From positions 1-40,940 of IMG/VR virus record IMGVR_UViG_3300045912_000193: DNA of 40,940 nucleotides. The stretch is one strand, 5' to 3'. Shown in pieces: positions 13,993-23,400 of this stretch. The DNA comes from a virus. The position numbers were made by a program, and so were the translations under genes. Numbering within the stretch: the first letter of the stretch is position 1; every line of letters starts with the position of its first letter. The notes under the pieces are model-generated. The model ran no database searches, had not been told where the DNA came from, and saw only the letters and a list, made by a program, of their open reading frames with translations.

Positions 13993-14852
13993 CCGACGCG
14001 CAACGCGAGGCGCGGCTTTCGGGCCTGGGGGGCAGCGACGCAGCCGCGGCCGCTGGGCTGAGCCCGTGGAAAACGCCGCTGGAGCTGTGGCTGGAAAAAA
14101 CGCGGCGCCTGGAGTCAGTCGTCCTGGAAAACGAGGCGATCCGGTGGGGGAACCTGCTGGAGCCAGTCATCCGCCAGGAGTACGAGCGCCGATTCTCCCG
14201 GGCCCTGGCGGTGCCAGCGGAGCCGGTGCGCTCCCCGCGAGCCGAGTTCCTCATGTGCCTGCCCGACGGCCTGGCCGACGACCGCTTGGTCGAAATCAAG
14301 ACGACCGGCAGCAGCCACGGCTGGGGCAAGCAGGGCACCGACCAGGTGCCCATGCACTACCTGATCCAGGTGCAGCACAACCTGCTGGTGACGGAGCGCG
14401 AGCTGGCCGACCTGGTGGTGCTGATCGGCGGCCAGGACTTCCGGGTCTACCCGATCCCTGCCGACCACGAGCTACAGGCGATGCTGCTGGAGGTCGAGAC
14501 GGCGTTCTGGGCCAAGGTGCAGGCCGACATCCAGCCCGAGCCGACCTGGGAATCGCCGCGCGCCCTGGACCTGGTGAAGCGCCTGCATGCCGGGACCGAC
14601 GGCAGTCGCATCGAGGCCGACGATGAGCTGGTCCGCTGGCGCATGGTGCGCGACGAGGCGCTGGAGAAGGCGCGCAGCTACCAGGCCGTCGCCGACGGCG
14701 CCATGGCCCATCTTCTGTGGCGCATGGGCGCGGCGTCCGAGCTGGCGTTCCCCGACGGCAAGGCCCTGCGGCGCCGACTGGTCCAGCGCAAGGGTTACAC
14801 CGTCGAGCCCGGCGAGTACATGGACATTCGTTTCGTCAACCTGAAGGAGTAG
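13986..14852 (+). CDS. YqaJ-family phage exonuclease
   Basis: 288 residues. A lambda-exonuclease-like PD-(D/E)XK nuclease that resects double-strand ends for annealing. Motifs: GGSDAAAAAGLSPWKTPLEL (15 to 34), GNLLEP (55 to 60, E59), CLPDG (D94), LVEIKTT (E103, K105), then QVQHNL about 128 to 133. These match the YqaJ catalytic core. Its partner annealase gene follows five bases later. Start ATG 13986 overlaps the preceding gene. Confidence 0.9.
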   Translation: MLTDAQREARLSGLGGSDAAAAAGLSPWKTPLELWLEKTRRLESVVLENEAIRWGNLLEPVIRQEYERRFSRALAVPAEPVRSPRAEFLMCLPDGLADDRLVEIKTTGSSHGWGKQGTDQVPMHYLIQVQHNLLVTERELADLVVLIGGQDFRVYPIPADHELQAMLLEVETAFWAKVQADIQPEPTWESPRALDLVKRLHAGTDGSRIEADDELVRWRMVRDEALEKARSYQAVADGAMAHLLWRMGAASELAFPDGKALRRRLVQRKGYTVEPGEYMDIRFVNLKE

Positions 14853-14856
14853 CAGC

Positions 14857-15588
14857 GTGAGCACAGAAATTGCCGAACGGCGCAGCCCGATCCTGGCCCT
14901 GGCGAAGCGGCTGGGCGCCCGCGACGATGCGCCCGCCTTCCTGTCCAGCCTGCGCAAGGTGGCGTTCCCGACCGAGAAGGGCGGCACCGTCACCGACGAG
15001 CAGTTGTTCGCCCTGGTGGTCGTCGCCAACCAGTACCAGCTCAACCCGTTCACGCGCGAGCTGTACGCGTTCCCGGCGAAGGGCGGCGGCATCGTGCCGA
15101 TCCTGTCCGTTGACGGCTGGGCGCGGATTATCAACGAGCACCCGGCCTGCGACGGCCTGGAGTTCGTCGAGGCAGAGGACGGGTCGTGGGTCGAGTGCAT
15201 CATCTACCGGAAGGACCGCGCCCATCCTACCCGCGTGCGCGAGTGGCTGGCCGAGTGCAAGCGACCGACTGAGCCCTGGACGAAGTGGCCACGGCGGATG
15301 CTGCGCCACAAGGCAATGATCCAGTGCGCGCGCGTGGCCTTCGGGTTCTCGGGGATCTACGACCCCGACGAGGGTGGCCGCATCATCGAGGGCCAGTTCA
15401 GCGAGGCCGGCGACGCGTCGCCGGCTGCGCCCAAAACCGGCGTCGCAGGAGCCAAGGAGAAGCTCGCCAAGGCGATCAAGCGCGAGCCTGAGCCGGAGCC
15501 AGCGGCCCCTGAGCCGGAGCCTGCCAGCGAGCCCGAGCCTGCGCCTGGCGGGAACGACGAGTTCCTGGCCGGGTTCGGGGCCGACTGA
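14857..15588 (+). CDS. bet: Bet/RecT-family single-strand annealing protein
   Basis: 243 residues, GTG start after AAGGAG. It binds the single strands made by the exonuclease and anneals homologous DNA. The Bet core is clear: ANQYQLNPFTRELYAFP (about 57 to 73), VPILSVDGWARIINEHP, then VECIIYRKDR, WPRRMLRHKAMIQCARVAFG near residue 148. The C-terminal 45 residues are Glu/Pro repeats (EPEPEPAAPEPEP) ending acidic, perhaps for partner binding. With YqaJ it forms a Red-like pair. Confidence 0.92.
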   Translation: MSTEIAERRSPILALAKRLGARDDAPAFLSSLRKVAFPTEKGGTVTDEQLFALVVVANQYQLNPFTRELYAFPAKGGGIVPILSVDGWARIINEHPACDGLEFVEAEDGSWVECIIYRKDRAHPTRVREWLAECKRPTEPWTKWPRRMLRHKAMIQCARVAFGFSGIYDPDEGGRIIEGQFSEAGDASPAAPKTGVAGAKEKLAKAIKREPEPEPAAPEPEPASEPEPAPGGNDEFLAGFGAD

Positions 15589-15682
15589 GCACGTATCCGC
15601 GAGCTGCGGCGGCTCCAGCGCAACCCGAGTCACGCCGGGGCGCTCCCTGGCCCGGGGATCCATTCAGCAGCAGGGCGTAGCA

Positions 15683-16024
15683 ATGCCAAAAGGATTCTGG
15701 AAGATGATGCGATGGGATGAACTGGAACCGGACGCTAAGCGTGACCTGCTGAAGCTCGCCGCAAATCTGCTACAGGCTGAAACAGCGGTTGGCCGACCGC
15801 CGCGGTGCGCGGCCTGTTACTACTGGAGGCAGAATTGGCCGCTGGTGGCCAGTTTGAAATCGGGCGGGAATGGCGAATGCCGGCGCCGGGCGCCGCAGAA
15901 TGAAAACGGATTCCCGATCACTCTGGCGGATGAATGGTGCGGAGATGGTCGCATGCTGACGGTTGACGAACTGGCGCGGCGTCTCTGGGATGAGCGACGG
16001 AAACAGCCGAAGGGCGCGCAGTGA
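15683..16024 (+). CDS. Cys-rich protein, homologue of the 5931..6161 product
   Basis: 113 residues. Basic N-terminal helix (KGFWKMMRWDELEPDAKRDL), then CAACYYW, GECRRRAPQ, a GFPIT segment and EWCGDGR, the same Cys frame as the 76-residue protein at 6 kb. Four Cys suggest a zinc site. ATG 15683 is the first in-frame start after a 94-base gap following bet. The function is unknown. Confidence 0.75.
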   Translation: MPKGFWKMMRWDELEPDAKRDLLKLAANLLQAETAVGRPPRCAACYYWRQNWPLVASLKSGGNGECRRRAPQNENGFPITLADEWCGDGRMLTVDELARRLWDERRKQPKGAQ

Positions 16025-16104
16025 AGCAACCGATAGAAGAACGCCTGCGCGCTCGCGTGGCGGAGCTAGAGAAAAAACTCAATAACTCCACACCGTCGGC
16101 CTAG
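16021..16104 (+). CDS. 27-codon ORF at the end of the rightward unit
   Basis: GTG start overlapping the previous stop. The peptide MKQPIEERLRARVAELEKKL plus seven residues is a charged amphipathic helix, coiled-coil-like. Its last 26 bases overlap the 3' end of the convergent endolysin gene. Small and unproven. Confidence 0.35.
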   Translation: MKQPIEERLRARVAELEKKLNNSTPSA

Positions 16105-16453
16105 GCGCGGCCTGCGGCTCGACCAGGTTGTCCAGGTGCACGAACCGCGTGGTGCCTTTCTGCTGCACGCCGATACCGGTGAACCCCATGGCGAGCGCGT
16201 GCCGCAGCACGTCGTAGGCCCGGTGCCGGCTGACGCCCAGGTCCACGGCGCGGCCCGTGGTGTGCGGCCCGTTCGGCCCGGTCGTGCTGACCGCCTGGTT
16301 ATGCTTGGCGCAGCGGTAGCCGCTGGTGACCGGCAGCGGGAACCCGCAGCGGTGGCGCAGCTCGTCGACGAGCCCCAGAAAGGCGGGGTCCATCCGCGAC
16401 TTCCCACAGCACTTGCAGGCGAATTCGTCGAGCGTGAAGTAACGCAATTTCAT
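16079..16453 (-). CDS. Endolysin, M15 peptidase (Peptidase_M15_3 type)
   Basis: 124 residues. A zinc peptidase that cuts peptide cross-links of murein at lysis. Motifs: YFTLDEFACKCCG at the start, VTSGYRCAKHN (about 42 to 52), GPHTTGRAVDL with H64 and D71, RFVHLD with H106 and D108; the three zinc ligands (H64, D71, H106) are all present. No signal peptide, so it needs a holin to cross the membrane. ATG 16453 overlaps the Rz stop (ATGA) and has AAGG upstream; ATG 16462 is an alternative. Last gene of the leftward late unit. Confidence 0.88.
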   Translation of the reverse strand: MKLRYFTLDEFACKCCGKSRMDPAFLGLVDELRHRCGFPLPVTSGYRCAKHNQAVSTTGPNGPHTTGRAVDLGVSRHRAYDVLRHALAMGFTGIGVQQKGTTRFVHLDNLVEPQAAPRPTVWSY

Positions 16454-16923
16454 TGTCGGCATACCTTGTCCACCGCCCTGATATAGGCCACCAGCGCACC
16501 ATAGTTCACGGCAAGCCGGTCGGCGTCGTCGACGAGGGCGTAGAGCCCTGGCCCGATGTCCCGAGCAGCCGGTCCAGGCGCAGCCGGAAGTCCGCTTCCG
16601 GTATCACCATCAGCTCCGCCGGCGGAAGGGGCGTGCAGACTTTCTCCGCCGTCCGGGCAGTAGAGCACCCGCCGCACAGTGCCAGCGCCACGACGGCGCA
16701 GCTCAGCCAGCTTTTCGTTGCGATCATGGAGCGTCTCCTCGGCCACGCGTGCCGCCGCCTGGAGTAGGGACAGGGCGCTGCGGGCCTGTTCCAGTTCCGC
16801 CGTCCGCAGCGCCAGGGCTTTTCCCAGCGTTTCGGCCCGCCAGTATGACCACGCACCGAAAGCAACGAGCGCAGCGACCGCTGCGGCGGCAAGCGCCAGG
16901 CGTGCAGGGATGGTCGGCATCAT
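16450..16923 (-). CDS. Rz-like inner-membrane spanin
   Basis: 157 residues. One N-terminal transmembrane segment (about 7 to 28, ARLALAAAAVAALVAFGAW), then a long periplasmic helix rich in Ala, Glu and Leu with coiled-coil pattern (about 30 to 75), then a Pro/Gly-rich part and a C-terminal helix. It pairs with the outer-membrane lipoprotein coded inside it to fuse the two membranes after murein loss. ATG 16923 overlaps the holin stop (ATGA). Confidence 0.8.
   Translation of the reverse strand: MMPTIPARLALAAAAVAALVAFGAWSYWRAETLGKALALRTAELEQARSALSLLQAAARVAEETLHDRNEKLAELRRRGAGTVRRVLYCPDGGESLHAPSAGGADGDTGSGLPAAPGPAARDIGPGLYALVDDADRLAVNYGALVAYIRAVDKVCRQ
16506..16727 (-). CDS. Rz1-like outer-membrane lipoprotein spanin, nested in Rz
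   Basis: 73 residues in another frame entirely inside the Rz gene. ATG 16727 with GAGGAG upstream. Signal peptide MIATKSWLSCAVVALALCGG followed by Cys 21, an imperfect lipobox, then a Pro- and Arg-containing short periplasmic part (CTPLPPAELM). Nesting of Rz1 in Rz is classic for phages of Gram-negative hosts. Confidence 0.75.
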   Translation of the reverse strand: MIATKSWLSCAVVALALCGGCSTARTAEKVCTPLPPAELMVIPEADFRLRLDRLLGTSGQGSTPSSTTPTGLP

Positions 16924-17156
16924 GGCTGCCCTTCATCGCGCCCGTACTTTGTCAGGACGTGGTTATGGCGCCGCTTGGAGCGCCGGTCTAACCACTGAAC
17001 CATCGCCGTCACGATCGTCGTGAGCGCGGCAGCCTCGCCCGCTCCCATCGGCGGCAGCGATGACAGCGCGCCGTTCCATAGCCAGACGACCATCTGCACG
17101 ACGGCGCCCGTCAGGACGCCCACCGTGATGATGTTCGGGCGACCGTCGTCCATCAT
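16920..17156 (-). CDS. Holin candidate, two membrane segments
   Basis: 78 residues. Hydrophobic segments at about 9 to 34 (IITVGVLTGAVVQMVVWLW) and 39 to 56 (EAAALTTIVTAMVQWL), a strongly basic tail (DRRSKRRHN) and acidic end. This size and charge pattern suit a class II-like holin. It lies between another membrane protein and the spanins. Confidence 0.7.
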   Translation of the reverse strand: MMDDGRPNIITVGVLTGAVVQMVVWLWNGALSSLPPMGAGEAAALTTIVTAMVQWLDRRSKRRHNHVLTKYGRDEGQP

Positions 17157-17157
17157 C

Positions 17158-17418
17158 TCATTCCACGCCGATCAGCTTCCGCCACAGCGCTGCGACGAGC
17201 GTGGATAGCATAGCTCCCGCCGTCGCGAATACCAGGCTTAGCGTCAGCAGTGAGCCGCGCCCCCTGGCCGCCAGGTCGTTGAGCTGCGTGACATTCGCGG
17301 TCAGCAGCTCAATCTGCGGTCGCAGCATGTTGATCGTGGTCTTCAATTCCGCCAGCTCCTTGTCTGTCGTGGCGAGCCGCCGCTCAAGGTCGACGATCAT
17401 CTGCTCCGTCGCGTCCAT
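17158..17418 (-). CDS. XhlA-like coiled-coil membrane protein, lysis-associated
   Basis: 86 residues. N-terminal 55 residues form a charged coiled coil (IVDLERRLATTDKELAELKT), followed by one C-terminal transmembrane segment (SLLTLSLVFATAGAMLSTL) and a basic end, the layout of hemolysin XhlA-type proteins found with holins. A longer open frame upstream is not credible because it overlaps the polyvalent gene; ATG 17418 lies 17 bases after that gene's stop. It may be an antiholin or holin partner. Confidence 0.65.
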   Translation of the reverse strand: MDATEQMIVDLERRLATTDKELAELKTTINMLRPQIELLTANVTQLNDLAARGRGSLLTLSLVFATAGAMLSTLVAALWRKLIGVE

Positions 17419-17435
17419 TGTTATTGTCCTGGCTG

Positions 17436-20400
17436 TCACTGGATGTAGTTGGATCCGATGGCGCGCGGCCGGCCGCGCTCGGTCATGAGCTTGGTGATGA
17501 CTTCCGGGTGCTGGTACAGCCAGCGCGTGCGCGCGGCCTCGGTCACCTGGTTCCACTGCCGGTCCAGTATCGCGCGGGCCAGCTCCGGGTTCGACGCCAT
17601 GACAGCACGGAACTGCGGGCTTTGCGCGAGCGGAGTGAGCACCTGCCACCGCGCCTGACCGATGGCGGTGGCGTAGCTCTCGTATTCCTGGTCGTTCAGC
17701 TCGACGTTCTGGATGCGCCGCTGTGGCGGCCGGTGGCTGATCCCCAGCCGCAGCATGGTCTCGGCCAGCGGGTCGCTCCGCTGCTGCGATACCGCAGTCG
17801 GCACGCCGATGGTCTGCGTCTGCATGATCGGGTCGCCGCCGATGTCGATGCGCTTGGCCAGGGCCTCGCGCTCCGACGGCAGCCGCTCGCGCACCCGGTC
17901 CATGAGCGTGCGAGCCTGGCGCGTGAACGGGTCTCCCTGGCGGGCCACCTGGCCCATGAGCACGGACGCCGGCATGGCGCTGGCCGCCATGTTCTGCGCC
18001 CAGCTCGCCAGGTAGCGGTCAGGGTCGGCGTAGGCCTGGGCGAAGTCCGTCACGCCGCGCAAGAAGGTCTTGTCCCCCAGGTTGAGCGCCAGCGCGGTGA
18101 CCATCATTGCCGGGATTTTCTCCAGCTCGCCCGCGGCCATGTAGCCGGCCAGCTCGTAGAAGTCGGCCGCCATGCCGAGCACCATGCCGGCCGGCTCCAG
18201 CCGGTTGTACTTGACCCACTGGTCGCCGATCTTCACCGAGTACGGCTGCCAGCCGGTGCGCATGAGCAGCGCGCGCTCGCCGTCATCGTCGGGCCCGGCG
18301 CCCGACAGCAGGCCCTGGGCCGCCAGGCTGAGCGTCGCCAGCATGAGTCCGGAGCCGACGATCATGCGGCCGCGGGCCAGGGCCGCGTCGCGGCCACCGG
18401 CCGAGAGCGCGTCGCGCACTTCCTGGCGCAGGGGCGCGGCCGGCGTGTAGTCGATGGCGGTCTTGAGGATGTTGGTCGGGGTGCGCACGAACGGCACGAT
18501 CATCCGGCCGATCTTCGACTTGTTCAGGTAGTACGTCCCCAAATTGCCGAGCTGGCCAAGGGGCTGCGTGAACGTGCCGCGCGCAGCGGCGTCGCGGGCC
18601 CGCTTGATCCAGTCGGGCCGGTTCATCACGTCGCCCATGAGCCGGTGGAACTCCGCCATGGGGTCGGCCGGGTTCGTGCGCAGGGCCTCGCCCATGGCGA
18701 TGTCGGCCAGCTCGGCGTAGTAGCCGATGCTCTTGAAGAACTCGTCCTCGGCGCGGAGCAGGCGCCCAGGCAAGCGGACGATGCGGCCCAGGGTTCCGCC
18801 GATGGCCCGCTGCTTGGCGGCCTCAATCTTGTCGCGCGGGTCGATCACGCCCTCCTCGGTCTGGAACGCCGTGACGCCGTTGCGCAGGCCGATGGTCGCG
18901 GCGTGCGGGAGGGCGGCGATGCGGGCCGCCACCTGGCGCAGGCTGTAGTCCCGGGACGTGGCCGCGCCGACGGCCGCCGCGGCTTCCTCCAGCACCCGGT
19001 AGAGCCCGTTGCTGGTGATGTTGACACTGTGGGTCGTCGGGCCTGACAGCAGGCCGTTGATCCAATACTCGTACCACTTGTCCCACCACGTCGCGCGATA
19101 TTCGGCGCGCGTCACGCCGAGCACCTGGTCGACGGTGCCAGCCTGGTTGACACGTTTGATGAAGTCGTCCAGGTGCTGCTCGCTGCCGCCGCCCAGTTCC
19201 TCCATGAGCTGTAGCGCGGTCTTGTTGAGTTGCGCCTGCTTGCGCAGGATGTTCAGCGCGCGCCCGGCCTCGGTGCGGTAGCCCATGCTCGGCGCCAGCA
19301 GCATGCCGAGCTTCTCGCGCGCAGCGAGCACCGCGAGCTTGTCGTCGCGCGCGCCCGTCTGCGCAGCGCGGTCGGTCAGCGTGACGAGCTGGCGTACCGC
19401 ATCGCCCAGGATCATCCCGTAGGCTTCCAAGGTCTCGGCGTTCGCCGCACTGCCCGGGGCTGCCCGCACCAGGCCGTCGAGCGTGATGCCAAGCTCGGCC
19501 TGCACCTTCTGGATGGCGGCCTGCTCGGTTGTGTCCCAGGTGCGCGTGCCGCGGCGCTGGGCCTCGATGGGCGCTTCCATCGTGCCCATGATGTCCAGCA
19601 TGACCTGGAGTTCGGAGTCCTGAAGGCCGCCGAACTGGGCCAGGCTGTAGTTGCCGCCGCCCACCTCCACCCGCTCCGGCCGGAACATCTGCTGCTGCCG
19701 AACCGTCTGTTCTGGCGAGCGGCGCGCGGCAAAGATCCCCGACGCCACCGCCGAGCGCAGCCAATCCGGCATACCGTCCACGTTGTCGTCGAACATATCC
19801 GCGTCGGGCGACGCGTCGCGCGCAACCGCAGTTCGCGATAGCGCCGCCACGTCGAGCAGTGGCTGGCTCCACACGACCAGCGTCTGCGAGCCTTCCTCGC
19901 CTGGCACCTGCGCCCCAGGGATGCCGAGGGAGTCCAGCACCAGCGACGCCGCGCGCTGGCCGCCATCCTTGGCCAGGCGCCGGTAGATTGCTTCGCCAGT
20001 CGCGTCGCGATCCACCAGGTTGCGGGCCTCCTCTGCCGGCAGCGCGGCCGATCGGAGCAGGCGCCCCAGGGCCTCGCGCACGGGAGGCGGCTGCTCGCTC
20101 AGTCGCGACCCCCACTGCAACATGCGTCCGTCGGCGATCTCGTCTGGGATGTCGGACTCGTACAGGTAGGCCGTCGGGCCGTTAGGACGCTTGCTGCGCT
20201 CGGCGTAGTGCAGCGCGACATCCTTAGCGTTCGTCAGGTAGATGCCCCACCCGTAAATCTGATTGCTTGCGTGGTCAGGGATGAGGTCCAGGTCGAACCG
20301 GTCGAAGCGGGTGGGCGAGCCGTGCCAAGCACGCTTGGCCAGGATGCTTGGGTTGTTCGGGTCGAAGGTGCCGACGTTGTTGACGCTCTTGATCTGTTCC

Positions 20401-23400
20401 GGCGAGAACACGACCCACGAGTCGGAGCCGGCGTCCTCGTACCTGTTCCGGTAGACGAGTCCGTCGAAGCCGGCAGCCTTGGCGTCAGCGATAACCTGCG
20501 ACCAGTCGGTCGTTTGGTCCGGGACCCGCAGCGGGCGCTGAATGGACAAATACGCCGCGGTTAGCGCTTGGTCCTCCTCGAAATGGTCCCCTTGCGTGTG
20601 CTGGAACCAGGCCCATTTGCGGGCGCCCTTGATCGCCTCGTCATAGGTCGCGTAACCATCCGAGTCCTCCAGATCCCCCGAATAGTCCTGGCCGGAATAC
20701 CAGTACCAGCGCCCATTGGTGGGATCCTGCTGGGCATCCATGCGGGCGAGCCAGCGGTCCAGGGGCGCATTCATCATGCGGTCCTGCGCCGCCTGGGCGG
20801 TGCCGAAATGGAAGCCGTTGCCGTTAACCACCGGCACGGGGTCGTCCAGCTCGTTGAACAACCCGCCGTGATAGACGACCAGCGGCTTGCCGTCGGGACG
20901 CACGACCTTGCTATCGCCGAACCAGGCCTTGAACTCGGGGGATTGCGTCAGCGCGCGTGACGCGAACAGGGATTTCTGGAGCTGGGTTGGCTGGCCGGCC
21001 TGGCCCTGGGGGCGCTGGAGCTGGAAGGCAGCGGCCTCCTGCTCCTGGACCTGTTGCTCGATGGTGCGCCTGGTTTCGCCCGGTGGCAGCGGCAGCTCCG
21101 CCTGCTGCTCACCTGCCTGCGGGTCGATGGCGGCAAAGACAGTGCCGGAGCGCGTCGTGCCCATCGGGCGGGCGGGGCGCAGCATGCCATCGGCCGCTCG
21201 CCCGAGCAGATACACCAGGTCGTTACGGGACAGGTTCACGCGGAAGCCCAGGCGGCGGAGCGCCTCGCGGAACCAAGCCAGCACCTTCTGCGTCAGCGGG
21301 TGCTTCGGACTCCGCTCGGCCAGGTGCGCGATGATCTCGGCGCTTTCGATGTCGGCATCGAGCTGGCCGTACACCTCGCCCACCTCGTCGGCGATGCGGC
21401 GGATGATCGGATCTCTGGCCTTGAGCCGCTGCACCTGGGCGGTGAGCCATGGCCAGCGGTCGCCCATGAGCCGCATCATGCCGGCGTGGCCGACAACCTC
21501 GTGGGCCAGCACCGCCTCGGCATGGAACCGCCCGCGCAGGTTGCTGGCCACCACGTACACGCGGCCCGTGTTGTGGTCGTAGGCGCCGGACACGTCTGGA
21601 CCGAGCGCCTGGAGCACCTCGGGCGGCAGCGCGCCAGCGTTCGGCACCAGCACCAGCGGCGGAGCGCCGGGGTTGCGGGCGCGGTACGCGGCCAGCAGGT
21701 CGCGCGCCGCGGCGAACGTGATGCCGGGCCGGAACGTCCCGACGCGGGCGGCCAGGGCCGCCGCGCCGCGGAACGTGTCGATGGTCTGGCGCATCACCTC
21801 GGTCGGTGACGCCGGCCCGCCGAACATGCTGCCCTGGTCGGTGCGCTGGGCTGCGGCCTGGTTGGCGTAGGCCGTGAGAGCCTCGGCGATGCCGTCGCGC
21901 GAGGCGATCCGCTGAAGGTTCGGCGCCATGAGCAGGCGCAGCACGCCCTTCTCCATCGCCTCGCGCTCCTGCTCGAACATCCCCCGCTGCTGGACGAGTT
22001 CGGCGATGGGCGTGCCAGCCTGGCGGGCGGCGCGCAGGCTGGAGATGGCGCGGGCAATTTCTGGTGCCACGTCGAACGATTGGTCCACCCGGCCCTCGGC
22101 GATGGCCTGGCGCAGCGACGCGACGGCCGGGGCGGCGTCCAGCAGGGCCCCGGTGATGCTCCGCTGCACGTCGTCGCGCGATTCCAGGGCCGCCGTCAGA
22201 ACCTGGTCGGCCGTGGGATCGCCGCCATAGGCCCGGTACATGACCGCCGCTTCCAGCCGCCGCACCCCGTCGGCGTTGAGGGTGCCGTTCGCCTGGATCA
22301 TCGAACCACGGGCCGCGGCCGGCAGGCGCGCCAGGAACGCCCTCGCGAAGCCGATGTTCGCGGCCCCGCCGATGTCGCCCGGCTGGAGCACGTCGATGAC
22401 CGCCGAGTCCAGCAGGCGCGAGTCGGCCGCCGCCTGCTCGATGGTGGACATCCCGAGCTGGTCCGGCCGGTTGGCCTCCACGGTGTAGTCCAGGATCTGC
22501 TGGGTGCTCAGCTCGTTGATGCGCTGGCGCACCAGCACCGGCACCTGCATGCCCGCCACGTCGAAGCCCTGGGCGGCCAGCCAATCGCGGTAGGCCTGGA
22601 ACCGCTCCGGGAACCGCTGGGCAGCCAGGCGCAGCGCCTGGACCCGACCGTTCCCGGATTCCACGATGCCCTGCCCGTCGATGATGGGAGCCCCATCCTT
22701 GGCCGTGGGCGTCAGGCCGAGCAGTTCCGGCCGCAGGCTCGACGCGATTTCCTGCACCTGGGCGGCGCTGCCGACCCGGCTGCGGTCGCGCGGCTGGCGC
22801 TCCTGCGGGTAGCCGGGCTGGTCGGACGTGACCAAGGACGCGGCCTCCACGACCATCGGCTGCACGTCCAGCGTTATGTCGGGCCCGACCGCAATGCGTT
22901 GCGGGGCTGCTACAATCGGGTCCGTGGACAAGCCACCCGACAATCGCGGCGGGGTTCCGCTCGTACCCGAGCCCGGCGCCAGGCTGTTTGAGCTGGACGG
23001 CCGCAGGTTCTGGCTGGGCAGGGCGCGCAAGGTCGAGGAACTCCCCGACGGCACGTTCGAGCGGTGCGGCGGCAAGGCGCTGGAAGTCGCCCGGTACGGC
23101 GACGAGCTGGGCGTGACCTGGCCGCCGGCCGCCTCGGCCTCCAGCAGTGCCACAAACGGCGCCAAGGCCTCGGAGTAAATCTGCCGGCTGAGCGCGGCCA
23201 GGCGATCAAGCGCAGCCGTCTCGTCGGGCGTCAGGTCACGCCCCGCCGCCTTGGCCGCCGCCTCAATCGCCCGCGCCTGCACGTAAATCTTGTGCCCCTC
23301 GCCCTGCTTCGCATCGAACAGGGCGCGCGGCATGATCTGGATTTCGTAGATGCGGCCGCCCATCCGCACGTTGACCTTGTGGTCCATGTAGCCGAACTCG

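Noticed and set aside
15589-15682. Possible coding continuation after bet (protein-like RIRELRRLQRNPSHAGALPG in the same frame)
   Set aside because: It follows the bet stop codon directly and has no usable start codon; left as a gap. It could be a decayed gene or programmed read-through, but nothing supports this.
16021-16104. Terminator between the convergent transcripts
   Set aside because: Only weak GC-rich inverted repeats and no U-tract on either strand.
17418-19046. Plus-strand open frame of 542 codons opposite the polyvalent gene
   Set aside because: It is Arg/His/Val/Gly-rich with no recognisable motif, as expected for an antisense frame in GC-rich DNA; the minus frame has clear protein features.
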